From CAYNRE01 sp964399535 (GTDB lineage Bacteria; Planctomycetota; Planctomycetia; Pirellulales; CAYNRE01): 64,000 bases of DNA. The notes below the pieces were generated by a model. That model did no database searches and was not told the origin of the DNA. It saw only the letters and a list, made by a program, of their open reading frames with translations. The stretch spans positions 62,001-126,000 of the forward strand of contig CAYNRE010000005.1 in NCBI GenBank assembly GCA_964399535.1. The letters are read 5' to 3'. Position numbers and translations under genes: made by a program. Below are positions 53,126-62,902 of this stretch, one piece after another (within the stretch, counting starts at the first letter, position 1; every line of letters starts with the position of its first letter).

Positions 53126-56002
53126 ATGCCGCGTTACAACCCCGCCGTGATCGAGCCCAAGTGGCAGGCCTACTGGGAACAGAACCACACGTTTCGCGCG
53201 CCGGAATTGCCGCGAGGCGAGAAGCTGTACGTGCTCGATATGTTTCCCTACCCCAGCGGCGAGGGGCTGCACGTCGGCCATCCCGAGGGTTACACGGCCA
53301 CGGATATTGTTTGCCGCTATCAACGCATGCAGGGCAAGTCGGTGCTGCACCCGATGGGCTGGGACGCCTTCGGCCTGCCGGCCGAGCAGCACGCCAAGAA
53401 AACCGGCACCCCCCCGCGGATCACCACCGAGAAGAACATCGCCAACTTTCGCCGCCAGTTGAAAATGCTCGGCTTCAGTTACGACTGGAGCCGTGAAGTG
53501 GCCACCACCGACACGGCCTATTTCCGCTGGACGCAGTGGATATTTCTGGTGCTGTTCGATACCTGGTTCGATCGAGCCCAGCAGCGGGGTCGGCCCATCG
53601 CCGAGCTGCCCATTCCCCAGAGCGTAGCGCAGCAAGGCCCTGCCGCCATGGCCCGCTACCAAGACGAACACCGCCTGGCCTATCAGCTTGAAGCCCCCGT
53701 GAATTGGTGCCCCGCGCTGGGCACCGTGTTGGCCAACGAAGAGGTGGTGGGCGGGCTGAGCGAACGCGGACAGCACCCTGTGGTGCGCATTCCGCTGCGC
53801 CAATGGATGCTGCGCATTACCGCCTATGCCGACCGGTTGGAAAACGATCTGGCCGACCTGGATTGGTCGGAGAGCATCAAGGCCCTCCAGCGCAACTGGA
53901 TCGGCCGCAGCACCGGGGCCGAGGTCGATTTCTTCCTGGGAGATTTAACCAAACCGGCCAACACCGCGCCCGAGGCCGCCGAACGCGGGAAAGAGTTCGA
54001 TTCGTGGTGCGCTGCCCGGGCTAAGTCGGGCTTTCCCCCGAAGCCCGCAAGCGATGTCTTGCGCGTGTACACCACGCGGCCCGACACGCTCTTTGGCGCC
54101 ACCTATATGGTGCTCGCGCCCGAGCATCCGCTGGTCGGCCCCCTGACCACGCCGGGCCAGCGAGCCGCCGTCGAGGCCTACGCCACTGAAGCGGCCCGCA
54201 AGAGCGACCTGGACCGCACCGACCTGGCCAAGACCAAGACGGGCGTCTTCACCGGCAGCTACGCGCTGAACCCGGTCAATGGCCGTCCGGTGCCGATTTG
54301 GGTGGCCGACTACGTGCTGATGGGCTACGGCACGGGGGCCATTATGGCCGTGCCGGCGCACGACGAGCGCGATTTCGAGTTCGCCCAAACGTTCGGCCTG
54401 CCCATCGTGCCGGTAGTCGACCCCGGCGACGACACCAGCCAGGGCCCGCGCGAGCAGGTGCTGGCCGGCCAGATTCCCTACGGTCGGCCCGGGCAGGCGA
54501 TGAACAGCGGCCCCTACGACGGGCTGCCGACCGCCGAATTCAAGACCCGCATTACGGCCGACCTGGCTCTAAAGGGCCTCGGGCGCGAGGCGGTGAACAC
54601 CAAGCTGCGGGACTGGCTCTTTAGCCGGCAGCACTTCTGGGGCGAGCCGTTTCCCATTCTTCACGAGCTGGACGAGCAGGGAAAACCCACCGGCATCCTC
54701 CGCGCCGTCCCCGCCGACGAGTTGCCGGTCGATCTGCCCGAACTGCCCAACTACAAGCCGCACGGCCGCCCCGAGCCGCCGCTGGAAGAGGCCCCCGCCG
54801 ACTGGCTCTACGTTGAGCGCGACGGCAAACGCTATCAGCGGGAAACCAACACCATGCCCCAGTGGGCCGGCTCGTGTTGGTACTACCTGCGCTTTCTCGA
54901 CCCGGCCAACGAGCGGCAATTCGTCGACCCCCAGCGCGAACGGGCCTGGATGCCGGTCGACCTGTACGTCGGGGGTGCCGAACACGCGGTGCTGCATTTG
55001 TTGTACTCGCGGTTCTGGCACAAGGTGCTTTTCGATCGCGGCTATGTGACCACGCCCGAACCGTTCCACAAGCTGGTCAACCAGGGCATGATCCTGGGCG
55101 AAGTCGAGTTTACCGGCTATCGGGCCGCCTCGGGCGAGTGGGTTCCGGCCGGCGAGGTGCGCGAGAACGCCGAGGGGCAAACCGTGGGGCCCCAGGGCCA
55201 GAGGGTGGAAGCCGTGAAGCTTTCTCCCGACCAGGTGGAAAAGCGCGGCGAGGGGTTTGTGTTGATCGACGGAGGCGCGCGGATCGAAAGCCGGGCCTAC
55301 AAGATGTCGAAAAGCCGGGGCAACGTGGTGAACCCCGACCACGTGGTTCGCGAATACGGGGCTGACTCGCTGCGGCTTTACGAAATGTTCATGGGGCCGC
55401 TCGAGGCCACCAAGCCCTGGAGCATGACCGGCGTCAACGGCGTGCGCGGTTTCCTGGACCGCGTTTGGCGATTGGTCGTGAACGAACGGGCCGACGCGCT
55501 GGAACTGCACCCCAGCGTGGCCGATGTGGCCCCCACCGACGAGCAGCTTCGCGTGGTGCACCGCACCATTTGCCAGGTGACCGAGGACCTGGACAACATG
55601 GCCTTCAACACCGCCATTTCGCGAATGATGGAATTCACCAACTTTTTCACCAAGGCCGAACCCCGCCCGCGATCAGCGCTGGAAACGCTGGTGCTTTTGC
55701 TAAGCCCCTTTGCCCCGCACCTGGCCGAGGAGCTGTGGGAACTGCTCGGCCATGGAACCACGCTGGCCTACGAGCCCTGGCCCCGGTACGACGAGGCTTA
55801 CCTGCACGAGGCCCAGGTCGAGGTACCCGTTCAAATCAAGGGCAAGGTTCGCAGCCGCGTTTCGGTGCCCGCCGGGGCCGATCAGGCGACCCACGAGGCC
55901 CTGGCCCGAGCCGACGAGCGGATCGCCGAATTGCTGGCCGGTCAACAGGTGGTGAAAGTGATCGTAGTACCCGGCAAGATGGTGAACTTCGTCACGCGGT
56001 AA
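53126..56002 (+). CDS. leuS: Leucyl-tRNA synthetase LeuS
   Basis: A 958-residue class I synthetase, about 100 residues longer than the E. coli enzyme. The HIGH box is HVGH (49-52) in YPSGEGLHVGHPEGYTATD. The editing domain contains TTRPDTLFGATYMVLAPEHPLV and GTGAIMAVPAHDERDFEFA, which are the CP1 editing signatures. KMSKS is at 726-730 in YKMSKSRGNVVNPD. Before KMSKS there is a longer insert (GEVEFTGYRAASGEW ... RGEGFVLIDGGARIESRA) accounting for much of the extra length. The C-terminal anticodon-binding region ends VPGKMVNFVTR. Convergent with the alpha-2-macroglobulin gene across a repeat-rich gap. Confidence 0.96.
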   Translation: MPRYNPAVIEPKWQAYWEQNHTFRAPELPRGEKLYVLDMFPYPSGEGLHVGHPEGYTATDIVCRYQRMQGKSVLHPMGWDAFGLPAEQHAKKTGTPPRITTEKNIANFRRQLKMLGFSYDWSREVATTDTAYFRWTQWIFLVLFDTWFDRAQQRGRPIAELPIPQSVAQQGPAAMARYQDEHRLAYQLEAPVNWCPALGTVLANEEVVGGLSERGQHPVVRIPLRQWMLRITAYADRLENDLADLDWSESIKALQRNWIGRSTGAEVDFFLGDLTKPANTAPEAAERGKEFDSWCAARAKSGFPPKPASDVLRVYTTRPDTLFGATYMVLAPEHPLVGPLTTPGQRAAVEAYATEAARKSDLDRTDLAKTKTGVFTGSYALNPVNGRPVPIWVADYVLMGYGTGAIMAVPAHDERDFEFAQTFGLPIVPVVDPGDDTSQGPREQVLAGQIPYGRPGQAMNSGPYDGLPTAEFKTRITADLALKGLGREAVNTKLRDWLFSRQHFWGEPFPILHELDEQGKPTGILRAVPADELPVDLPELPNYKPHGRPEPPLEEAPADWLYVERDGKRYQRETNTMPQWAGSCWYYLRFLDPANERQFVDPQRERAWMPVDLYVGGAEHAVLHLLYSRFWHKVLFDRGYVTTPEPFHKLVNQGMILGEVEFTGYRAASGEWVPAGEVRENAEGQTVGPQGQRVEAVKLSPDQVEKRGEGFVLIDGGARIESRAYKMSKSRGNVVNPDHVVREYGADSLRLYEMFMGPLEATKPWSMTGVNGVRGFLDRVWRLVVNERADALELHPSVADVAPTDEQLRVVHRTICQVTEDLDNMAFNTAISRMMEFTNFFTKAEPRPRSALETLVLLLSPFAPHLAEELWELLGHGTTLAYEPWPRYDEAYLHEAQVEVPVQIKGKVRSRVSVPAGADQATHEALARADERIAELLAGQQVVKVIVVPGKMVNFVTR

Positions 56003-56030
56003 GGAGGGCGAGGCCCCTGCGGAGAATCAA

Positions 56031-56220
56031 CGCCAGGGCGCTAAGACCCAAAGACGCCAAGCAGCCGGCAGACTTCCCGCCATCCCCACCGGCACGTTTC
56101 GCTGGCTTCTCACGTTCTCCCCTCTCCGGCATTGCGGCCTCGCGCCTTGGCGCCTTCGCGCTAACCTCCCCCCAGGACTGGAAAGCTAACGCCAGGGCGC
56201 AAAGACGCTAAGACGCAAAG
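56031..56220. repeat. Dispersed GCGCAAAGACGC-type repeat units
   Basis: Two forward units, CGCCAGGGCGCTAAGACCCAAAGACGCCAAG (56031-56061, quoted in parts: CGCCAGGGCGC then TAAGAC) and CGCCAGGGCGCAAAGACGC then TAAGACGC (56190-56220), enclose an inverted unit ATTGCGGCCTCGCGCC then TTGGCGCC (56131-56160). This resembles the GC-rich intergenic repeats common in planctomycetes. A role in transcript ends or DNA structure is inference. Confidence 0.6.
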
Positions 56221-56340
56221 AAACTTGTGGGAGGAGGATTTCCTCGAACCTCGTGATTTGTTTCTCCCGCACCCACACTTCCCCTCTCCCTTGGCGTCGG
56301 TTTTGATCCTGCTCTGGATCCATCTTTACCTGGTTCTTTC

Positions 56341-56505
56341 TTTGCGGCCTCGCGCCTTGGCGCCCTTGCGTTTTCTTCCCCTCCACTCCCCTCTCCGGCT
56401 TTGCGGCCTCGCGCCTTGGCGCCCTTGCGTTTTCTTCCCCTCCACTCCCCTCTCCGGCTTTGCGGCCTCGCCCCTTGGCGCCCTTGCGTTTTTTTCCCCT
56501 CCCCG
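56341..56505. repeat. 59-bp tandem repeat, about 2.8 copies
   Basis: Copies at 56341-56399 and 56400-56458 are identical over 59 bases. A third, 56459 to about 56505, is diverged and truncated. Each begins TTTGCGGCCTCGCGCC and ends CTCCACTCCCCTCTCCGGC. The third copy ends about 10 bases before the stop codon of the alpha-2-macroglobulin gene (56516). Copy number may vary between strains. Confidence 0.9.
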
Positions 56506-56515
56506 CGGCGTGGCG

Positions 56516-59500
56516 TTACTCCACCACCACGCGGTCGGTGCCGGTGCGGCCGAATGTTTCAGGGGCGTACATCTCTTCGACCCGCGTGGGAGGCACCACG
56601 AACCGCCCCGGCGTCGTGGCCCGGGCCTCGTAGCTGTAGGTATACACACCGCCGTAGACCAGCGAGGAGAAGGCCTCGACCCGGTCGTCGCGCAGATTCT
56701 GGTGTTCGTGCCAGTGCCACCAGGGCCAATAGCCGCCACGAAGCATTGGCCCCTCGGCCCAGCTCGCCGCGCCCAGCGGCTGCGGGCGTTCGGCCACGCC
56801 GACCAGTGCCGGGTTGACGGCCTCGAGCCCGGCGGGCAGCGGGTCGACCAGGGCCACGTGATAGCGCCGCCCAGGCGCTACGAATCTCAGCTCGACTCGC
56901 AGGCTGGCTCCGGCCTTCAGGTGCCAGGTGCCATCGGCGTCCTGGCTCACATCGTCCGGATGGTCGATCGCCACGTACCGCCGCTCGACAGCGAATCCGT
57001 AATCGGCGGGCGCCAGTTCCAAGCTGGCCGGTGCGTAGCGCAGTCCCAAACGGTAGTACAGCCGGCCGGTTCCCTCTTTGGCCAGCACCAAGGGCAATTC
57101 CGTTCCGGCCGATCCCAGCAGGGCCAGCGGTATCGATACTTGGTGTTGCTCGGTCGAGCGTCCCTGGTAGCGTTGGTCGGCGGCAAACTGCGGCCCCAGC
57201 CAGGCCTGAGCCACGAAGTCGGGCGTGGCCCCCTCGTATTTCCGAAAGTACTGATCCAGGGCCAAGAGCACGAAGCAATTCTCCTGGGTATTACCCCAGT
57301 GCCCCCGCGTGCGGTGGGCCAAAAGCCCGCGCACCAGCTTGGGCACGAGCGGGTTCTGGGGATCGGCCTCGATCAGGGCCCCCAACAGCACGGCGTCGAC
57401 CCGGCGGTCGGAGCCCAGCACCAGGTACGATTGCTCGGCGTAATTGGTAACGAAATGGGCTTCGCCCGCGGTTTGCGTCGCCCGATTGGCCAGGTGCTGA
57501 CCGATCTCGGCCCACTGCCGCGAGGAGCCCGCTTTTTCCTCGGCCATCACGGACATCAGCCAGCCGAGCCCTTCGAGCGGCCACTGGGGCACCGGCGTCT
57601 GGCCTAGCAGGGCCCGGGCATCGAGCGCCACGGCATCGCCCGATAAATGGCGCACGTACAGGGCATAGGCCTCGAGCATGCGCCGACACTGGGGACTGTA
57701 ATCCTCTGGGATTCGATCGTGGATGTTCACCAGGTAATCGTGCGCTCGCCGCCAAAGCTCGTCCGGCACGGCGAAATCCTTTTGCCGGCAACGTGCCAGG
57801 GCATGGGCCGCATGAATCGACAAGTAGGGCCACGACTGGTAGCCCGCTCTCCAGAAGCCGAATCCACCGTCCTGATTCTGCATCGAGCCCAAGCGCGCCA
57901 GGTCCGCGGCGATGCGCTCGTTGAGCGCCTCGGGCGAGGGCAGCCCCTCGGCCTCAAAGGCGGCCAGCACATCGCGCAGCGCCACGATGGTCATCACCCG
58001 GCTCGAGATTTGTTCGGCACATTCAAAGGGGTACGCGGTTAGGTAAATCACCGCGTCGGTCAGGGCCGAAAGCGCGGTCGACGAAGTGCTCAGCTCCAAA
58101 CCGCCGAACTGCGGTACCACGTCGGCCGGCGCGCGGACGATTTGCTCGATCGCCCCTTCGTCGATCTCGCCGTACGTGGCAAAGGCCTCGGTCGTGGCCG
58201 GGGTCCACACCGGTAGCTCCACCGCCGTGGCATCGGCCCCGGTCTCGGACGAGGCCACCACCTGCAGCCGCGCGCGGCCGGGTAGCTCGGCCTGGGCCGG
58301 AAAGCGGACTTCGACCCGGTCCCCCCCAGGCACGGTCACACGCCGGCCCGGTAGCTGGCCCAGCGCCAGATTCGCGCCCCGCACGGCTAGCGCCACCTGC
58401 ATCGGTTCCGTGGTTTGGTTCTGCAATACCACAGGCAACTCGAACGAATCGCCGTAGTTGAGAAACCGCGGCGGCGAGGGGCGTACCATCAGCGGCAGCC
58501 GAGCCGTCAGGGTCGATTCTCCCAGTCCGAAGCGCCGCCCACCTTCGTCGACCGCCACCACCATCACCCGGTAACGGGTCAGGTTGTCGGGCAAGGTAAA
58601 TCGGGCCACCGCCACGCCATCGGCATCGGTGCGCAAGGCGGGCACGAACGCCGCCAGCGGGTCGAAATTGCTCCGCAGGGCAATCGGGGGCGGCGGCGCG
58701 CCGCCGGCGCCCGACTTGCTGTTCAGCGCTAACCCCACGCGCATTTCCTGGGCGTCGGCCGCCATCATTTCTGGCACGGGGGCCGCCGTGGGCGCGGCAT
58801 AACGGCCGCGCATCGCACTGGCTTCTTGCATGCCGCCGCCCACCGGCAACAGTTGGTCGGACCGGGTCAACTGCACCAGGGCGCGCAGATCGTCGTAAGC
58901 CAGCGTGATTCCCCGCTCGGGATAGAACACGCCGAGCGGGTCGACGAGGCGATAACCGGTAAGGGCCAACACCGCTTCGTCGACCACCACCACGGCCACC
59001 TCGGCGCCGGCCAGCGGCCGGCCATCGGCCCCGGCGATGGCCAAGGCCACTTCCGCTTCAGCACCCGGTCGCAGCACCGGCTGCCGCGGCGTCGCCGTCA
59101 CGCTTAAACGCCGGGCCAGCGGCGGCACCTCCAGCTTGAGCTGGCCCGAGGCAAACGCCGGCCGGGTCGCGGCGGGCACCAGCGGCTGGCCTTCATCGTC
59201 GGTGCGCGTGGCGGCCCCCACCAGGTCAACCCGCACCCAAACATTCGGTACCTGGGAATCCTCAATCGGAATTCGCAGCGTGTGCGTGGCCCCCTCGATC
59301 CTAAGCCGCTCGCTGCGGAGCGTGCCTCCCCGGCTGATCGTCAGCACCGCTTCCGCCGGCGCAAACGGGGTCCGCACCAACACCTCGGCCGTGTCGCCCG
59401 GCTGATACTGTTTTTGATTGGGAATCAGCTCGACTTCTTCCTGGGCCACGTCGCGCCGGGCTGGCAGCTTGCCGCCCGAAACCCAGAGGCGCAGCTCGCT

Positions 59501-62500
59501 TTGGTTGGGCCGCTCGCGCTCGTCGCGGACCAGGGCCGTAAGCCGGTAGGCCCCCCCCACCGCCGGGCGAAACTCGACCGCGACGGGCTCTTCTCCCGAG
59601 ACCACTTGCTGGGTCTGTGGCTCTACTTCCACCTCTTCCCAGCTTCCGCCGACCTCTTGCCAATCGAGCCGCGCGAAGCGCAGCTCGATAGCTCGGCCGG
59701 CCACGGCCTTGCCCTCCAGGTCGCAGGCCAGCGCCGTCACGCTCAGCCGCTCGCCTTCGCCCACAAAGGTAGTGCCGGCGCGAAGACCGACATACAGATT
59801 GGCCGGGTGCACCAACAACTGGGACGACGCGCTCCACTCCTGCCGGTTCACATCCTGAATCGAGGCAGTGGCCGAAACGCTCATGGGCCTGGGCGGGGTT
59901 ACGCTCACAAAATCGAGCTTGAGCGTGTGCCGGCCGGCGGCGTCGGTTCGGGCCGAGTACTGGCTCCAGGTCGGATTCTGGCGCCCGTCGAAGCTGCGCC
60001 ACCAGGGGGTCCAGGTGCCGAAGCTGAAATCGTCGCGCCCCGGCGGCGTGAAACTGCCCGGCGACGACGACACTTGCCATCGCACCTCGGCGTCGGCCAG
60101 TCCGCCGCCAGCAAAATAACTGGCCTGGGCCGCGATGGTGGTCGACTCACCCAGCAGCACCGTGCCCGAGGCGGCCGTGGCGGTCACTTCGTATTCCGGC
60201 CGGCGGAACTCCTGAATCTCCAGCGCGTGCCCAGCGCTCGAAACGGCCCTCTCGGAGCCGGTCGCCAGCGCGGTGAGCGAAACCTGGGCCGTGCCTAGGT
60301 TGGCGTTGGCCGGCAGTTGAAATTCGCAGTCGAACCCGCCCAGGGCCGTGAGCTGGGCCGTCCCCTGGCCGATTTCGTTGCCCTGCGAGTCGCGCAGTTC
60401 GTAGCGCACTCGGCTGGGCTCGGCCCCCAAGGCCGACAAATCGCCCGTGGGCGCCCAGTCGATGCGGCGGAGCCAGCCCTTCAGGTGCACCGTCTCGCTG
60501 GGCCGATAGAGTTTCCGATCGTCAAACACGTACCAGAGAATCCCTTCGCCCGGCAACCTTTTGGCCCAGCCTTCGCGCCCGCCGTACCAGCCCCAGCGCG
60601 AGTTCTTGGGCAGCAAGGCCACATCGTCGCCGAGCCTGGCCACCAGCAGCGACCGCGGCTCGGCTTCGGCCGGGGGCAGGTCGATCGCCGCCACCCCGTC
60701 GGCGGCCGACTTGGCCCCAGGGCCGGCGGGCTCCAGTGAAAACTCCACGCCGGCCAGCGGCTTGCCATCGCTAAGCGAAGTGGCCCAAGCCCGTAGTTGC
60801 TGCTCGTCGGCCAAGGCGGTAAGCCCCAGCCGGGTAACCTGAAGCCAGGTGCGCACCAGGGGAAGCGGCTCGTCGGGCGAGGGAACCTTACCTTCCGGGT
60901 AAATCGCCACGACCAGGTGCCCCAGCCCCTGGGGCAGGGCTTCTTTGAGTCGCACCACGGTTTCGTTGAGCTGATCGGCCGGCCCGTTGACCTGCACGAT
61001 GCGATTGAACACCTCGCGCCCAGGGGGCGGGTTCAGCGGACCCCGCAGGGCGCCCCCGGGGCGACCCCGCCCTCCCCGCCGGGCACGGCCCGCCAAGGGC
61101 TGCAGTCCAGGATCGTTTTGCAGCCAGGTTAGGTAAGCCGGCCAGTCTTTGGCTTCCACGGCAAAGGCCCGCACTCGCAGCGCGGCGTAATTGCTCGTGT
61201 ACACGCTCAGCTTCGGTTCGCTTTGCGGATCCTGGACCACGAGCGGCCCCACCGGCGCGCTGAGCTGGGTTTCGGCCGGCCCCACGCTGAAGCGCAACAG
61301 CACGTCGCTCCCCAGGGTTTGTCCGAACTCGTCGCGAATCTCCGACAACAAGGTCACACGGTAATCAGTTCGGGCACGGGTCTGGCCTTGCAGCACCAGG
61401 GCATCGTTCTGCACCTCGACCTTCAAGTGCGGCACGGCCGGCTCGATGCGTCCGATCACGCCTCCGGCCAGCTGGGCTAGCGCAGCCGGGTCGAGCCGGT
61501 TCGAGAACCGGATGACCCAGGGTGTCTGCGGGGGGCAGTTTTCGCCCCAGGCACAGCGGTGCTCGGTAACCCGAAGCGGCCCATAGGTCCGGAAATCGTA
61601 GGTTTGTTCGTCGTCGGTCGTCAGCGGACCTTCGGCCGAGGGCAGGCCCGGGCCCAGGTGTACGACCACCTGCTGCGATTGGGCAAGTTCGGTCTGGGGC
61701 ACGAATGCCAGCCACCGCTCGGCCGGAGTGTGCTTGGCCAGCTCGGCCACATCGCGGTGCGTTTCGACCTCTTCGTCGGTTGCCAGGCGCAGCGGCGGAC
61801 CGGCGTTGCCTTCGACCGTTAGCCGCGTTTTGGCCAGCACCGCCTGGCGGTCGATCGCCTGGTCGAATGCCACGAAACAAAGCGGCTTCAAAACCGTGTT
61901 GGTGTAGCGCGGATAGCTCTGAACCAACCGCGGAGCCGGCGTGGCGAAACTCCAGGCAAAGGCCTCGCCCAGTGCGGCGCCGGCCATCGACTTCACCCCG
62001 GCCGAAACTTCGGCCGTGTAGCGCGTGGCCATCGCGAACCGCTTCTCCGGGCGAAACAGCAGGGTCTGCGTGCCCAGCCAACGCCATTGGCCGGGCACCT
62101 CGGGCACCAGGCGAACGGGCAACTCGCGACTGGCCAGTTCCTCGGTGCTGCTCACCGGCACCATGGGCGCCGAGAAGGTCAGCGACAGCTCCGCGGCAAG
62201 CGGCACCTCTCCCTCGGGCATGTGCTGCACGACTTCGAGCGGCCCCGCGGCCACCGGCCCCGGCGCGGGACGCGGCGGCGGCGGGAAGGCATCTTCGACT
62301 TGCTTGCCGGGCTTGGGCGGCGGAAGCGTCGCGGGGGGAAAGGCGAACTCTTGCCGGTCGCCGGCCTGCCCTTCCAGCGGCGGCACCCGCGCGAACAGCT
62401 CGGCGATCGCTTCCGCGGTGAGCGGGTCGCCCGTTACTTGCCTCAAACGGGACTCGCCCGGGCGGCTCGGCTCGGCCTCTCCCAGGCGGATCTCGAGCCC

Positions 62501-62662
62501 TCGCTCGTCGGCCGGGGCGCTGCCTCCTGCTCGCTGCGGACCAGTCACGACGATGTCGGTGAAGTCAGGCGGCCGAGGGGCCGCGCCGCCCGAAATCGAA
62601 AGTGCCAAACCCATCGTCACCACCGCTACGGCCACGAGACACGCCAGCCACCGACCAGCCAT
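56516..62662 (-). CDS. Bacterial alpha-2-macroglobulin family protein
   Basis: A 2048-residue secreted or anchored protein. The ATG at 62662 has GAGG seven bases upstream and gives a hydrophobic N-terminal segment (WLACLVAVAVVTMGLALSI), a signal peptide or anchor; there is no lipobox. A series of macroglobulin-type beta domains follows (MG domains, residues about 150-1000), then the bait-region and MG7/8 area with LVDPLGVFYPERG, then the complement-like TED domain, where the thioester motif CAEQ sits at 1548-1551 in YPFECAEQISSRVM. The C-terminal receptor-binding-like domain ends GTDRVVVE. Family members trap proteases in the envelope or periplasm through a bait region and covalent thioester. 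Such genes often pair with a penicillin-binding protein 1C gene, which is not seen here. The repeat-rich gap lies downstream. Confidence 0.88.
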   Translation of the reverse strand: MAGRWLACLVAVAVVTMGLALSISGGAAPRPPDFTDIVVTGPQRAGGSAPADERGLEIRLGEAEPSRPGESRLRQVTGDPLTAEAIAELFARVPPLEGQAGDRQEFAFPPATLPPPKPGKQVEDAFPPPPRPAPGPVAAGPLEVVQHMPEGEVPLAAELSLTFSAPMVPVSSTEELASRELPVRLVPEVPGQWRWLGTQTLLFRPEKRFAMATRYTAEVSAGVKSMAGAALGEAFAWSFATPAPRLVQSYPRYTNTVLKPLCFVAFDQAIDRQAVLAKTRLTVEGNAGPPLRLATDEEVETHRDVAELAKHTPAERWLAFVPQTELAQSQQVVVHLGPGLPSAEGPLTTDDEQTYDFRTYGPLRVTEHRCAWGENCPPQTPWVIRFSNRLDPAALAQLAGGVIGRIEPAVPHLKVEVQNDALVLQGQTRARTDYRVTLLSEIRDEFGQTLGSDVLLRFSVGPAETQLSAPVGPLVVQDPQSEPKLSVYTSNYAALRVRAFAVEAKDWPAYLTWLQNDPGLQPLAGRARRGGRGRPGGALRGPLNPPPGREVFNRIVQVNGPADQLNETVVRLKEALPQGLGHLVVAIYPEGKVPSPDEPLPLVRTWLQVTRLGLTALADEQQLRAWATSLSDGKPLAGVEFSLEPAGPGAKSAADGVAAIDLPPAEAEPRSLLVARLGDDVALLPKNSRWGWYGGREGWAKRLPGEGILWYVFDDRKLYRPSETVHLKGWLRRIDWAPTGDLSALGAEPSRVRYELRDSQGNEIGQGTAQLTALGGFDCEFQLPANANLGTAQVSLTALATGSERAVSSAGHALEIQEFRRPEYEVTATAASGTVLLGESTTIAAQASYFAGGGLADAEVRWQVSSSPGSFTPPGRDDFSFGTWTPWWRSFDGRQNPTWSQYSARTDAAGRHTLKLDFVSVTPPRPMSVSATASIQDVNRQEWSASSQLLVHPANLYVGLRAGTTFVGEGERLSVTALACDLEGKAVAGRAIELRFARLDWQEVGGSWEEVEVEPQTQQVVSGEEPVAVEFRPAVGGAYRLTALVRDERERPNQSELRLWVSGGKLPARRDVAQEEVELIPNQKQYQPGDTAEVLVRTPFAPAEAVLTISRGGTLRSERLRIEGATHTLRIPIEDSQVPNVWVRVDLVGAATRTDDEGQPLVPAATRPAFASGQLKLEVPPLARRLSVTATPRQPVLRPGAEAEVALAIAGADGRPLAGAEVAVVVVDEAVLALTGYRLVDPLGVFYPERGITLAYDDLRALVQLTRSDQLLPVGGGMQEASAMRGRYAAPTAAPVPEMMAADAQEMRVGLALNSKSGAGGAPPPPIALRSNFDPLAAFVPALRTDADGVAVARFTLPDNLTRYRVMVVAVDEGGRRFGLGESTLTARLPLMVRPSPPRFLNYGDSFELPVVLQNQTTEPMQVALAVRGANLALGQLPGRRVTVPGGDRVEVRFPAQAELPGRARLQVVASSETGADATAVELPVWTPATTEAFATYGEIDEGAIEQIVRAPADVVPQFGGLELSTSSTALSALTDAVIYLTAYPFECAEQISSRVMTIVALRDVLAAFEAEGLPSPEALNERIAADLARLGSMQNQDGGFGFWRAGYQSWPYLSIHAAHALARCRQKDFAVPDELWRRAHDYLVNIHDRIPEDYSPQCRRMLEAYALYVRHLSGDAVALDARALLGQTPVPQWPLEGLGWLMSVMAEEKAGSSRQWAEIGQHLANRATQTAGEAHFVTNYAEQSYLVLGSDRRVDAVLLGALIEADPQNPLVPKLVRGLLAHRTRGHWGNTQENCFVLLALDQYFRKYEGATPDFVAQAWLGPQFAADQRYQGRSTEQHQVSIPLALLGSAGTELPLVLAKEGTGRLYYRLGLRYAPASLELAPADYGFAVERRYVAIDHPDDVSQDADGTWHLKAGASLRVELRFVAPGRRYHVALVDPLPAGLEAVNPALVGVAERPQPLGAASWAEGPMLRGGYWPWWHWHEHQNLRDDRVEAFSSLVYGGVYTYSYEARATTPGRFVVPPTRVEEMYAPETFGRTGTDRVVVE

Positions 62663-62902
62663 GGTCCAACCTCGCAATTTCAACGCACGAAACACGACTA
62701 CCGCTTTCCCTTGGACGCCCGGAGCGCGCCGGAAGTTCCCCCCGGGTTGGATCCTGGCCCAGGCCATCGATCGCAGCTTAAGGCTATCGCCTGGGGACGC
62801 CGTTTGACCAGCGCCCGCGCCCGGCCCAAGAGCCTGAAGCGCCGGTTCGCCGCCGGGGGCTTCTCCATCCGGAGGGAAAGTGCCAGGCAATCGGGCCAGG
62901 GC
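62663..62902. other. Gap between PolX and the alpha-2-macroglobulin gene, 240 bases
   Basis: It must hold the promoter of the alpha-2-macroglobulin gene. I see no clear -35/-10 pair, ORF or terminator. Confidence 0.25.

Larger units (their letters stand above)
56003..56515. other. Repeat-rich gap between convergent leuS and alpha-2-macroglobulin genes
   Basis: A 513-base region with no convincing gene. It contains related GC-rich units in both orientations. CGCCAGGGCGC... units are at 56031-56061 and 56190-56220 on the plus strand. Their inverted form TTGCGGCCTCGCGCCTTGGCG is at 56131-56160 and in the tandem array 56341-56505. Opposite-strand copies could pair in RNA, so this may end transcription from both sides. 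Confidence 0.6.
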
